NCBI GenBank assembly: GCA_028023455.1 | Contig: JAQFVV010012499.1 | Span: 998,584 to 1,062,583, forward strand | DNA length: 64,000 nt | DNA from: Epiperipatus broadwayi | Lineage: Eukaryota > Onychophora > Udeonychophora > Euonychophora > Peripatidae | Direction of reading: 5' to 3' | In this document: one piece after another, positions 1-11,134 of the stretch | How positions within the stretch are numbered: the stretch's first letter is position 1 | Layout of the letters: each line of letters begins with the position of its first letter | The notes under the pieces: generated by a model | What the model was told of the DNA's origin: nothing | Database searches by the model: none | What the model saw: the letters and a program-made list of their open reading frames with translations, nothing else | Made by a program: the position numbers and the translations under genes

Positions 1-497
1 CATGAATACCCGAGTGACAGGTGTTTAGGATGTTAGCAATTTTTTGGTGAAATCATTTATTGTAAAGATATCACCATCCTCTGTGTATCCCAGAAATAAA
101 GGGATAGGACAAAACATATTGTTTTGCAGACCATTTTTAAAAAAACTCATATAATGGAGTTAACATGCTGTCACCAGCAATTATTTGATTATTGATTCTA
201 ATTGTAGGTATTTGGAGAGGGGGTTTGGCCTAATGCCCAGAGAATAAAATGTCTAGAAAATGAATTCATATGATCCAGAAAAAGCCTTTTTTTATTAGTA
301 TGTATTCCTTCAGAGTTTCACAGGTTTTGTTGTATAAGTTTTTTTATGGCAGCTATTTTACTGCAGTTGTTTTCAGTGGCCTGGTAATGAATAATTTTTT
401 TATGAATGTCATTTGCAAGTGCTAATAATTTAGTAAGAGGTATGTATGTTCAGATTAAGTGATCGATATTAAAAGAAAGAAAATTTACAAATGTTAA

Positions 498-1290
498 CTA
501 GGTTTTTGCAGGGTCTAACTTCATTTTTTTTATTCTAAAAAGTTCTATATAGATCTGTGAAAAAAAATCATTAGTCCTGCTAGGGAGTAATACTCTTATT
601 GTCTTTACAACTGCCAGTACTTTTCTATATGTGAGATCCAGATCTAAAACTACAAACAATGCTAAATGGTAAGATAATGTTGAATTTTTTAGGGATGGCC
701 TAATTTGATGATGCAGTATCAAAATAGAATATTAGATCAATTAGTGAAGAGTGTCTACCATTGTATAATGATACAGAATCATTTGGTAGAAATCCCTTTC
801 CACTCATAAGAGGGAAAGCAAACATATATAGCCACTTAGATACAATTACTGTAGGACATATTAAAATCACCCAGTAGTAGACAGGGACAGGGAGAGGAAG
901 CTAGGATTGAATTAACCTATTTATTATTGTTGGCCCTGGAGGCATATATGCAAATATTTAAAACTAAAGCTTTGTGATGGAATGAGATAATAAGTATATG
1001 TGCATCAAGATATAGAATATTAAATGATCTGAATGGACAAGCTTTAGATATTATAATACCCATGCCTGCAGATGGCGTAAGGGATGTTTTTGAAAAAATT
1101 GAGAATCCTCGATTATATAGATAATTCGAAGGATCTGTAACTAAGTTCAATATATTTTTGTCTCTGACATGCCAAGTATGTGTGGCTGGACTACTTAACA
1201 TCATTTAATTAAATGATAGATTTTCTGATTGGAATTCAAGCCTCTGACGTTAAGAGCTCCAATATTTATATGCATGCTCAGGTGAATTTA
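498..1290 (-). pseudogene. LINE copy A ORF2 endonuclease portion, broken
   Basis: The minus strand has an endonuclease start (IGALNVRGLN) near 1,275, then an open piece at 1,204-917, and GDFNM at 857-871. GDFN is the conserved catalytic/DNA-binding motif of AP-type LINE endonucleases. A further open piece at 722-498 matches the region after the endonuclease in copy B at about 21.5-21.6 kb. Stops near 916 and between the two pieces break the frame. The product would have nicked target DNA for target-primed reverse transcription. No RT motifs are visible before the window edge. Confidence 0.6.
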
Positions 1291-1573
1291 GATTAAACTT
1301 ATAAAAAAGAAATAACATATATAAAATTATATTGTGTTTATGATTTACACTTAAGAGGAATATATTTAAATTAAGCTTTATAGTGTGATATATATTATAT
1401 TGTTGTTATCTTATTTAACTCTGTATCTTTTCACTTATTTATGCTAAAAAAGCAAACTACTCAAAGAAAGTATGTGTATAATTTTATACCTAGAATTTTA
1501 CAAAATAAACATCACTGTACATTAGCTTACTCTGTATTAAAAAACATAATTAAAGGAATATCATTAGCAAATT

Positions 1574-2990
1574 CTAAAGCTTCTTCTCTAGTTCTACAGG
1601 AATAAAAAATGTTTCTGACATTATTTCATGTTGTATATCTGGTCCTAAATTGAGATCTGAAATACTACATGGTATACTAACCTCATTTACTTCAATTGGT
1701 TCATATACCATGGCATCATCTATTTCAGACTCTTGAACTTCTTCATATACAGTTTTAACTTTCTTAATCAGTTCATCTGAATTAGTAAGGTTTTTGTTAT
1801 CACTGCAATTTTTTTCTGAGGCAGGTTTTCTCCCATGCTTCACCCTAAGAGGGCAACCAGGTTTTTTTTTCTGTGGGATTATTAGTAATGTTATCAGTCT
1901 TGAATTTAATAGGCTTTGAGGCTTTATTCATTATTTCAATTGCGATTTTATTTATAACAATGGCATATCATTCATTCTTGAGGCTTATCGATTGCTTCTT
2001 GTTAAAAGTGGCATCGATTTCTGATGGTCAACTATGACAATGTTTTGTCATATCATTACCATTCAACACCAGAAATTCTTTATGCACTCTCTGGTGGTCA
2101 ATTATATTTATTGAAATATTTTTCAAAGAATTGTTGTTGTTTTTTCCACATTAGTGTTTTTTCTAGACAGTTCTATTATTTCAGAGTTTGTTATTGAGCA
2201 TTGATGCATAGAGGTAGCAATTTGATTACAAAATTTGCACAATATATTAGGACATGTATTGACAACATGACCACATTGTTTACAATGAAAACATTGTGGT
2301 TTCAGGCCTCATATTTGCAAAAAAAGCATTGCTGCCTGATCCATAATTAAAGAATGAATTTCATTGGAATTAATGCCTTTGTGAAGTTTCACTTTAAATT
2401 CATATGTGTTACCGTATACTGGAACTGGTGTATTTTTAGTAACATGGGTTTAAGGCTGACTGCTATGCTGGCAGGTTCAATGAGTTTGTGAAAGTCATCA
2501 ATGTTGTAACCTAAGTAAGCAATCTTTAGAAAGCCGGTTATATATCTATCTTGGTTCGGATTAATTACGATAATAGCGTATCTGTCTAAAACTTTGATAT
2601 TTCTCCTAAATCGGTCTTTTTGTTTAGCAATGTAAAATTTCAGAATAATATATCTAGAGTTTGGATGATCAGAAATCCTATAAATTGTGTCCCATGTGTC
2701 ATTAGTGCTTACAGCTTCAAATAGAAGTTCTTTTGGAAAATGGTACAGCGATCAGTTCATATCAATAACAGCAATAACTATAGTTTGGCCTAAAAACATT
2801 TAAATGAAGTGAACAATGAATTAGGTAATATAGCATTAAATTTTTTTGTAATATTATTAAGGGTTTCATCAGACCAGTTCTTTTTAGTAATGTTACTATG
2901 AGCCTCAGAAGTTTGTGTCAGCATGTCTAGTTTTAAAAAAGCATCTAATGTAGATCTATGAAATCTTGATTCAATCATATCTTTATTGGT
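1574..2990 (-). pseudogene. LINE copy A ORF1 (Gag-like nucleic-acid-binding protein), broken
   Basis: The most intact piece begins at 2,978 with an ATG and gives a charged N-terminal region containing LNNITKKFNAILP (stop near 2,790). A region with VYGNTYEFKVKLH follows near 2,420-2,370. Two retroviral-type zinc knuckles come next at about 2,296-2,200: CFHCKQCGHVVNTC fits CX2CX4HX4C, and CKFCNQIATSMHQC is a CCHC variant. The C-terminal part (1,843-1,574) is acidic and otherwise unremarkable. ORF1 proteins of this kind bind the element RNA. Several stops and frame changes mean it cannot make a full protein. Copy B carries matching residues (LNNIMKKFNSMIP, IFGNSYELKVQLH, CFQCGFHGHF), so the reading frame is well supported. 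Confidence 0.7.
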
Positions 2991-3342
2991 ATTAATTAAT
3001 ATTTTGAATTGATATTTTTCTGTTTAAATCGCTATCTCTGTTAGGATTTTACTTTTTAATTGAAGAATTTGATATATTCACATAAGATGGTCCTATGTGA
3101 CTCGTGGGTTCATTAAATTTGCCCATTTTCTCATAATTCACTTGGAGTTGAAAAAAAACAGTAGAACTTAAGAATCAAAGAAAAAAGTATCTTTTAATAA
3201 TTTATTTCCTTACTGCAATATATATAAATCCACTCAGAATGGTTCAATCAGTGTTTTTGTCCAAAAAATATTTTAATGCTTCTAAAACATCCTACGAAGT
3301 ACTGAAAGAATTAAGGTAATTGCTCTCTAGTGGCAGAATTCC

Positions 3343-3531
<189 letters not shown>

Positions 3532-3534
3532 AAA

Positions 3535-5325
3535 CATTTTAAATGCAATAAATTTATTTAAAGTATAAATATATTACACATAAGTACACTGATATGCTAT
3601 TTGACTGATATACATTGTGTGTTCATTTAGATAGTAGTTTAGTGAACATAATTTCTGAATATAAATTGAATATATTCTGTTTGTATTTATTTATTTATTA
3701 ATGCATACAAATCCTTTTTCAGTTTACTTTCATAATCTATATTAATACAAATTTTTATGGGCATAATTATAGATAGAAAAATATTAAAACATAAAAAAGA
3801 GATTTTGTAATTTGTTTGGATATAATGTGACTAAAGCCATAACCAATTAAAATTGGTAGTGTAAAATGAAATCCCTTAATAGTAATATTAGTATTTGACA
3901 ATAAGTATGGACTACTTTTACTTTAATATTCAGGTTATTATAAGTGTTAGCAGTCAGATATGAGTATTAATTTAAATCCAGCCCATCTTCTACATTAACC
4001 TTTTTCTCAAACAAAAATCTGCTTGGTTGAGTAAGTTAAAACTTTAAACTTTTGATTGGTCAATTACAGAATCAGCAGTAAATATATATTTATCTTTTAA
4101 TACTATATTCATTTTAGTTTGTTTGTAAAAAGCAAATTAATAATTTGTCAGAATATAAAAATGAATGAAAGTTTTTTCAAAAATAAATTTCTATTTATAA
4201 TTATAAAAATATTTTATAGCAGAGAACCTAAAAAACATTTGTAACCTATTAGAAAATGTTGTGTACATCATTGATTTTCTTTCTCAATTTATGTTCATGT
4301 AAAAGTAAATAATTTTTACTAAAATATTAATTATTTTTCTAAAATAATTTTATTTTCAGCATATTTTATCAAAATAATTTATAATATGTAAAAAAAAAAA
4401 ATACTACAAAAACACTCTAAAAACATTCATTTTTGTTTTCAAAATCAAAACAAGGTTGGAGCAATGAAAATTATTGACAGATGCTCCCTTTAAACCAATC
4501 AATCAGTATCTAGGAAAGTCTGCCCTCTCCCATTGATCTAGCTTAAAATTTAAATATTATTGATTTTTTACTTGTAATATAATTCTAGAGAGGACAGCAT
4601 CTTATGGTACTTTTTAAGATTTAAAATGAGTGTGAATTCACTGTGATAATGTAAAAATTGTTGGTTTTAGAGTGAGCTAAAGCTGTGCTCAAGTTTACTT
4701 GAACCTAACAATAAAAAAGTTAATGTAACCCATACAAATACTATTCTTATTATTATGTGTTGTGATTTTAATTTGCATTACCAGTTTCAATTGGTTATTG
4801 CCATAGTTACATTATAGCTGAAAATTAAATTACATTTATATTTCAATGTTTATATAAATGCAAATCTTTGAAAATATTTAAATTAAGTTTTAACTCCCTT
4901 TTCTTAATTTTTTTAGATCTTTAGATAATGGTTTCATATTTTTTATTTACATTGATATTTGGTAATCACATTATTAAGAATTTTCTGGCTTAACTATCAT
5001 ATCTGTGATTTTGGAAACAAAATATACTTATTATGATGATACTAAAATTTCTCTAAACTATTGCTTATCATTTTTTATTTTTTCTTATTGCTTACTTTCC
5101 TTAAAACATACTTTAATAGTAAATTAGATCATCAAAAATTATTTTTTATTTTTTACTACTATTTATTAAGTTATATATTATTTTATAATACTTTAAACAT
5201 TTTGGAACAACCATAATCGTAAAAAATCGGCAGCACATATTTATTTTTTAATTAATAAAAAATGATAGTTCCGGTTCCATAATATAATTATACATATATT
5301 CTTATTGTATTAATGTCGTGTAATT
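3535..5325. other. AT-rich DNA, no gene seen
   Basis: Only short A and T runs and AT-rich text are visible. No coding frame with recognisable motifs, RNA gene or clear repeat was found. Confidence 0.6.
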
Positions 5326-5342
5326 TACTAAAGTTTATAAGT

Positions 5343-5597
5343 AAATCAATTATTTTATATAGCGTGATGTTTATAAACTGTAATAGATAAACAGCATTAA
5401 GCTGTTGCACATGTGCTTTGCAGATTTTAACTATAAATGACTGAATACTAACACTTCAAACACATGATAAAGTCTTTGGGAAAAGATGGCTATCTTTTCC
5501 CAAAGACTTTATCATGTGTTTGAAGTGTTAGTATTCAGTCATTTATAGTTAAAATCTGCAAAGCACATGTGCAACAGCTTAATGCTGTTTATCTATT
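5343..5597. mobile_element. Foldback (MITE-like) element with a perfect 107-bp palindrome
   Basis: Positions 5,381-5,487 and 5,492-5,598 are exact reverse complements around a 4-base loop (GGCT). The palindrome is preceded by a unique 38-base segment (5,343-5,380). The unit is flanked by the direct repeat TAAAGTTTATAAG (5,330 and 5,598), which may be a target-site duplication. The outer segment and one arm recur at 29,342-29,450, so this is a dispersed family. It has no coding capacity. Confidence 0.85.
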
Positions 5598-5613
5598 AAA
5601 GTTTATAAGGTAA

Positions 5614-6080
5614 CTCTAAAAATAAGACGATAGCATAAATTATGTGAAGAGATATCAAGTAATGGTAATCAAAAATCACTACTGGATTACAGCATTATAT
5701 TGTCTATTTGCCCAATTGATTTTAGGGTTCATCCACACACTAAAGTAAATTTATTTCTTAAAAAAAAACGATAGATTTTCTTAAATTATTTTATTTTATT
5801 TTAAAAATTCTATTTATTAATTTGTAAATATTTTTTTAAAAAAAGACCAAAAATAATCACGATCTTAAAATACAAATATATCAGGATATTTTGTTAATCT
5901 CTATTCCCATGCATAATCTTATTGCACTAAGCTAATTTACATGTAAAAATAATACAATTTTATCAAAACTATTTTTATAAGTTCTATTTATTTATTAATG
6001 AATAATTTTACATAAAATTTTATAAATTGTTCTAATTAAAAATTTGTGTGAATAAAAAAAAAATGTTAAAGACATATAAT
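5614..6080. other. AT-rich spacer between two foldbacks
   Basis: Runs of T and A dominate. No feature is recognised. Confidence 0.5.
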
Positions 6081-6082
6081 TT

Positions 6083-7127
6083 ACACAGAGGTAAAACTTT
6101 CCATATAGTAGCACCACTCAGTGCAAGCCAGAATAATCAATGGATGCAGGGAAGTTTGTGCATAAAATCCCTATGTTCAATTTATTATATGTGTAAATAT
6201 ATCCGTTAACAATAATCAATAACAAAAAATCAGTTTCTAAAATCTTTCTTTCACCCTGACTTTTAAATAAAATTTTAGTTAAGTTTAATGACAATTTTAA
6301 AAATTGAATGTGATAATATGCCCAGACTAGTTTGTAGCTTTCATCATTGAGGAGCTTGGATCTGTGAGCACTGTACCTAGGATCTTAGGATCTAATGCAA
6401 CCCTTCAGCAGCCACCTTTTATTTTTTTAGCTAACTATAAAGCTTTGAGACCAAAATTAAAGGACAATAATATTTTCAAGATAAGCTCATTAGCTTGTAT
6501 CGATATGAACTCAGTTCAGCATCCATATTGTTTGATGTTTTTGGTTCTTTAACAATCTTGGGCACTATAATCCTATTGCCAGAATTGGTATTAAACCATC
6601 AAACATTACACAATCACCATTCTTTATTCTTTATGCTTATACAAACTGTTTTTCACAGAGGCAAAATTCTCCATACATTAGCCCCACTCAGTGCACATGA
6701 TGTTTGATGGTTTAATATCAATCCTGCCAATAGTATTATAATGATTGCGATTGTTAAAGAACCAAAGTACCAAAAAGTATGGATGCTGAACTGAGTACAG
6801 ATCTATTCAACTATACAAGCTAATGAGCTTAGCTTGAAAACATTATTGTATTTTCACTTTGGACTCAAAATTTTATAGTTAGCTAAAAAGTAAAAGGTGG
6901 CTTCTGGAGGGTTGCATCGGATCCTAAAATCTAGGTGCATTTCTCTCAGATCTAAGGCTCTTCACTGATAAAGCCACAAGCTACAAACTAGTCTGGGGAT
7001 ATTGGATGAGTAGGCACTAGATAGTGATTTTATGCACAAACATTCCTGCATCTATTGATAATTCTGGCTTGCACTGAATGGTGCTACTGTATGGAGAGTT
7101 TTGCCTCTGTGAAAAACAATTTGTATA
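6083..7127. mobile_element. Long foldback element, arms of about 430-520 bp
   Basis: Left arm (about 6,083-6,606) and right arm (about 6,700-7,127) are imperfect reverse complements. Example pairs are CACAGAGGTAAAACTTTCCA (6,086) with the complement of TGGAGAGTTTTGCCTCTGTG (7,093), and TTAAACCATCAAACAT (6,591) with ATGTTTGATGGTTTAA (6,700). The 90-base loop holds a third copy of the terminal sequence (CACAGAGGCAAAATTCTCCA, about 6,655). Small indels separate the arms, so it is an old insertion. The short open frames inside (6,364-6,707) show no protein-like motif and are not called. Confidence 0.8.
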
Positions 7128-7144
7128 AGCATAAAGAATGATGA

Positions 7145-8195
7145 TCATATGAAATATAAATTAATAAGTTAAACTTAATAACTGAAAACACAGTTTTAAC
7201 AAATGAATTGATTTAACTGAAATATATTTGACTATCAAAAAATCAATGAACAATTTATTTTTACATCATAGTGTAACTAATTATTGATTTTAGTAAGGTG
7301 AGTTTTGGATGAGTTAGTAGAATTATTTACTATAGAATTACATTTATTAGCAACTTTTTAATTAGTCAACATCTGAAAAGATTGATTTTTTGTAAGCATT
7401 TTGCATGCCTTCTCAGATTAAAATTTTCATCAATTAAAATTATTTGTACATTAACTTTAATCTTCTCTAACCACTATGTATAAAAATGTGTATATTACAG
7501 CAACATATATCAATACTTGGTAATACATATCAATAAAAAAAAGTTACAATTAGATTATTTTCTTAGTTTGAAATTGTTTAAAAAAGCTTGCAAATATAAC
7601 ATTAAAGCCTAAAAAAAATTTTTTATATTACATAATTATAGAAAAATTCAACTATATAAAAAAGAATTACCAAAACTTAAGATAGTAAATTACTACTTAC
7701 AATAGATCAAGAAAATAAAAACACTTTTCTTTGTGTACACATCACTCATGAGTTTTTGTTGCTAATAACATTTAAAAAACCCATCAAATATATTGTTTGC
7801 AACAACACCAAATATGATGTTTATATCATTGACTTATGGGCTTATTATTCAATAAAATGCTTCTCATTAAGTTGTCATTTAATGTATTTTATATAATGCT
7901 TGATTTGAGCTCAATATTTATGCAATTTATAAATAAATTAGTAAAAAAACAAAATATTTTATTTTGAAATAACAGAATAACTGTCAGAGAACAAAAACAA
8001 AAAAAAAATCATCAAATAAAGTAATAAAGCTAAAAAAATTCTTTAAAATAGGTAAATTGGTAATCTAATATATATATATATATATTTAGTAAAGAAAAAA
8101 TATATAGCAATAAATATATAATACCTGAGAAAAATGTCAAAAGCCTTCACTTAAATAGTTTCTTTTCCTCTTTCTTTCTTTATTTTTGCTTTTCT
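7145..8195. other. AT-rich DNA, no gene seen
   Basis: It contains a short (TA)n tract near 8,068-8,086 and many A/T runs. No motif or repeat relationship was noticed. Confidence 0.5.
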
Positions 8196-8265
8196 AATAT
8201 ATAACATGTAATAACCACATTGCACTCTTTTTACACTTTAAAGCAAAATATATTTATTAATTTTA

Positions 8266-8298
8266 CAGTTTCAACTGTTCCTAGCAATCTTCATCAGA
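8266..8298 (-). ncRNA. Hammerhead-ribozyme-like motif, family 1, copy 1
   Basis: On the minus strand, CTGATGA is followed by a short hairpin (ACTG/CAGT-type in copy 2; this copy reads ATTG/CAGT) and then GAAAC. CTGATGA, stem II and GAAA are the conserved parts of a hammerhead core. Stems I and III are not evident by eye, so self-cleavage is not shown. Confidence 0.4.
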
Positions 8299-8878
8299 CC
8301 TACAAAAATTTAAACATTATATTAATACAACCATATTTCATACATATATCTATTAAATTGTTACAATTTTACCAACTTAATTATTAACATCATTTTATTC
8401 ATAAAACTTACTATTATATAACTTTAAAATCTACTTTACCCTTTATTTCTGTTCTTAATTATTATCATATTTATATTTATTCACCTTTTTCCTTTGCCAT
8501 AATTTTATAAATTCAATGTAATATTTATGAAATATTTCTTCTATTACTATATTCATATATTTAATCTAAAATAAGGTTAAATTTATGAATATAGTAATAT
8601 GTAAAATAAGGTTAAATATATGAATATAGTAATATAAGAAAGATTTCATAAATATTACATTGAATTTATAATATTATGAGAAAGGAAAAAGGTGAATAAA
8701 TATAAATATGATAATAATTAAAAATAGAAATAAATGGTAAAGTAGATTTTAAAGTTATATAATAGTAAGTTTTATGAATAAAGTGATGTTAATAATTAAG
8801 TTGGTAAAATTGTAACAATTTAATAGATATATGTATGAAATATGGTTGTATTGATATAATGTTTAAATTTTTGTAGAT

Positions 8879-8910
8879 CTGATGAAGACTGCTAGGAACA
8901 GTTGAAACTG
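8879..8910 (+). ncRNA. Hammerhead-ribozyme-like motif, family 1, copy 2
   Basis: CTGATGA (8,879-8,885) is followed by a hairpin with stem GACTG (8,887-8,891) and CAGTT (8,899-8,903, with a G-T wobble), then GAAAC (8,904-8,908). One extra A separates CTGATGA from the stem. A clear stem III closing pair and cleavage site are not visible. Confidence 0.42.
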
Positions 8911-8979
8911 TAAAATTAATAAATATATTTTGCTTTAAAGTGTAAAAAGAGTGGAATGTGGTTATTATATGTTAAAACT

Positions 8980-10770
8980 TCACTTACAGAACATATAGCA
9001 AAATAAACTTATTAATGGATTGTGATTATTCTGTTATATTACTAAAGATGAAAAATAATCTACATTTGTATGTGTGCATGTGTGTGTATGTGTATGCGAC
9101 AATCTAAAGAAAAAATAACGGATTGTAAACTGTAGTGTTAAAAAAATAACAAGTATATTTGAAATAATAACTAATCAATTTCTTAAGGGAAATTATTTAA
9201 AAAACTTGCATTTTTACTTTATTAACATTATTAATAATAGATTTTTCTTTAATACAAGATAAAAAAAATTCATAATTTTCGATTTATAAAAAATAATTCA
9301 ATAATAAAATAAAGTCGGAAAATGAAATTATAATCAAGAAGATATTTATCTAAAATTATATTTGCTTTATATATTATATGATTATTTCTAATTTTAGTGG
9401 ATAATAGTTATTACAATGAATAGTATTGGAATATTTAAATAAAAAAAATTATTAAAAAAAAATGATGGTTTATATTTTTTTTTTTGAAATACAAGAATCT
9501 GTATTTTCTTAAAAAATATATTATAACAAAATAAAAAAAGCAAGCAAACAAAATGTCTGCAATTTTCTAATTAAAACATGCAAAATTAAATGGAAGCAGG
9601 TGAAAATGATTACAGCAAGTATTTACAACAGCCTGTCTTAAAGGAACTATGAATGATCTACATACTATTATAAAATATTGTTTTGTGATGATTTAAGCAG
9701 CCTTTTATTCCTGCTTTATTCTATAGCTAAGATGATTTAAATACTCATTTATTGATCAATATTATGTGGCTTGACAAGCTATGATTCACATAGTCCAGGT
9801 TCAAAGTCAGGTCATAGAACATAACACATGAATACAAAACTATTGGACCATAAAGTGCTTTAGAATGTAAATAGTCACATACATTCTAAGTATAAATTAA
9901 ATTATTTTTCTAGTTTGTCAATAAATGCTTAGATAATTAGCAGAAATTATTAAAATATCACTGGCAGAAAATATAATATTGCAATTAATTAATAAACATA
10001 TACAGTGTACATTTAAATTATACTGAGAATATTTTTATAAAAATATTTCTGAAAGTAGGGTGAAAAATTTATAATAAATTGAACCTTTATGGATATAATA
10101 TGTTATGCAGAAATAGAACCTCAATTTTAAATTATGTTAGTTAAATTAGTATATTAATCTAAACTTTTTGAATTTATTTCTATATTTATTCATATAGAAA
10201 ATCACTTTACAAAAAAAAAATGAATACAAGTAACACAAAAACATAATTATCTAAAAAGCCTCATAATCAAGGACTTCGTGAGTTATAAAATGTGCAATTA
10301 TAGTTGTAAGAAAACTTGATATATTAAATTGTAGCATATGCACATTGGATCTATTTATATAAAGAAGTTGTTAGAAATTGGCAAAAGCTATCTTATTGAA
10401 TAAGAGCAGAATCACAAAACTTTTGCAGATAGAGTTTCAGAAAGTTAATTGGACATTCATAGAAACAATTGAATAATAATTCAAATATTTTGATAGAAAA
10501 TTGTGAAACTTAGTAAGTATTTATAATGAATTCTATTGATTACAAAATATTGCCAATTTCTATGGATGGAAAATGATGAATCACATTTTTTTAAGCACAC
10601 TTAATTTTTTATGAAGACACTGTAGTGATTTACTTTTTATTTGTAATTGAAACTATTAACTTTTATCAGGTATTGTACAAGATATATTTACTTACATTAT
10701 TTTCTCTTCATGTTATTGGCTTGGATGTATGTATAAAAATGGTTTTTACTTAACATAATGATTTGTAATA
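8980..10770. other. AT-rich DNA, no gene seen
   Basis: Short TG-rich text occurs near 9,070-9,100, with poly-A/T runs elsewhere. Nothing else is recognised. Confidence 0.5.
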
Positions 10771-10919
10771 CACACTTGCAGTCACTACTTATGGAAGTAA
10801 TATAATTTAGGGCTTTGTTCTACTTTTCCTATGTATTGATTTCTACTTTACCATATCATACCATTTACAACTTTCTTAAACATTTTATCAATATTCTTTT
10901 TTTTATATCAAAACTAACA

Positions 10920-10948
10920 GTTTTGACTGTCCTGCAGTCATCATCAGA
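10920..10948 (-). ncRNA. Hammerhead-ribozyme-like motif, family 1, copy 3
   Basis: The minus strand reads CTGATGA, then T, then a perfect GACTG/CAGTC hairpin with a 5-base loop, then AAAAC where a hammerhead would have GAAAC. The G12-equivalent is A, which would be expected to abolish catalysis. Confidence 0.4.
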
Positions 10949-11020
10949 TCACTTTACAATCCTATTTTTAAAAACCCAACTGACAAAAAATTTGTGAGTT
11001 GGGTATGATTGTAAAGAGCT

Positions 11021-11048
11021 CTGATGATGACTGCAGGACAGTCAAAAC
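11021..11048 (+). ncRNA. Hammerhead-ribozyme-like motif, family 1, copy 4
   Basis: CTGATGA (11,021-11,027) is followed by the stem GACTG (11,029-11,033)/CAGTC (11,039-11,043) around CAGGA, and AAAAC (11,044-11,048). A second hairpin, CAAAAC/GTTTTG around TGTTA, follows directly (11,043-11,059). The GAAA position reads AAAA, so this is a hammerhead-like relic rather than a proven ribozyme. Confidence 0.42.
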
Positions 11049-11134
11049 TGTTAGTTTTGATATAAATAAAGTGCATGATAAAGTGTTTAAGAAAGTTGTA
11101 AATGGTATGATATGTTGCAATCACTACTAAAAGA

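Larger units (their letters stand above)
1..3080 (-). mobile_element. LINE copy A (L1/Tx1-like non-LTR retrotransposon), decayed, runs off the window start
   Basis: Read on the minus strand, this stretch carries an ORF1-like region (about 2,978 down to 1,574) followed by an endonuclease-like ORF2 start (about 1,275 down to 1). A GALNVRGLN-type start near 1,275 and a GDFNM motif at 857-871 are typical of AP-like endonucleases of LINEs. Many stops and frameshifts interrupt both ORFs. The reading frame at 722-498 continues the post-endonuclease region, and the RT domain would lie beyond position 1. The same ORF1 and endonuclease segments recur in copy B (17.7-23.8 kb), which confirms the family. 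The clade assignment (Tx1-like rather than CR1 or Jockey) is inference from the ORF1 zinc knuckles and the NVRGLN/NINGLN-type start. Confidence 0.75.
8200..8974. mobile_element. Foldback element, arms of about 365 bp, with a hammerhead-like motif in each arm
   Basis: The left arm (8,200-8,564) is the reverse complement of the right arm (8,612-8,974) with scattered substitutions. A small direct repeat (AAAATAAGGTTAAAT) sits in the centre. Each arm ends with the same structured motif, minus strand at 8,266-8,298 and plus strand at 8,879-8,910. No coding frame is present. The arrangement looks like two copies of one short retroelement or its 3' end in head-to-head inversion. Confidence 0.85.
10849..11118. 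mobile_element. Foldback element, arms of about 130 bp, with a hammerhead-like motif in each arm
   Basis: Left arm 10,849-10,985 pairs with right arm 10,993-11,118. Outer ends read CATATCATACCATTTAC and its complement. Each arm carries the same hammerhead-like motif as the 8.2-kb element although the flanking arms differ. Near-identical 16-base sequences (TTGCAGTCACTACTTA at 10,778 and TTGCAATCACTACTAA at 11,115) lie on either side in direct orientation and could be a target-site duplication. Confidence 0.8.
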
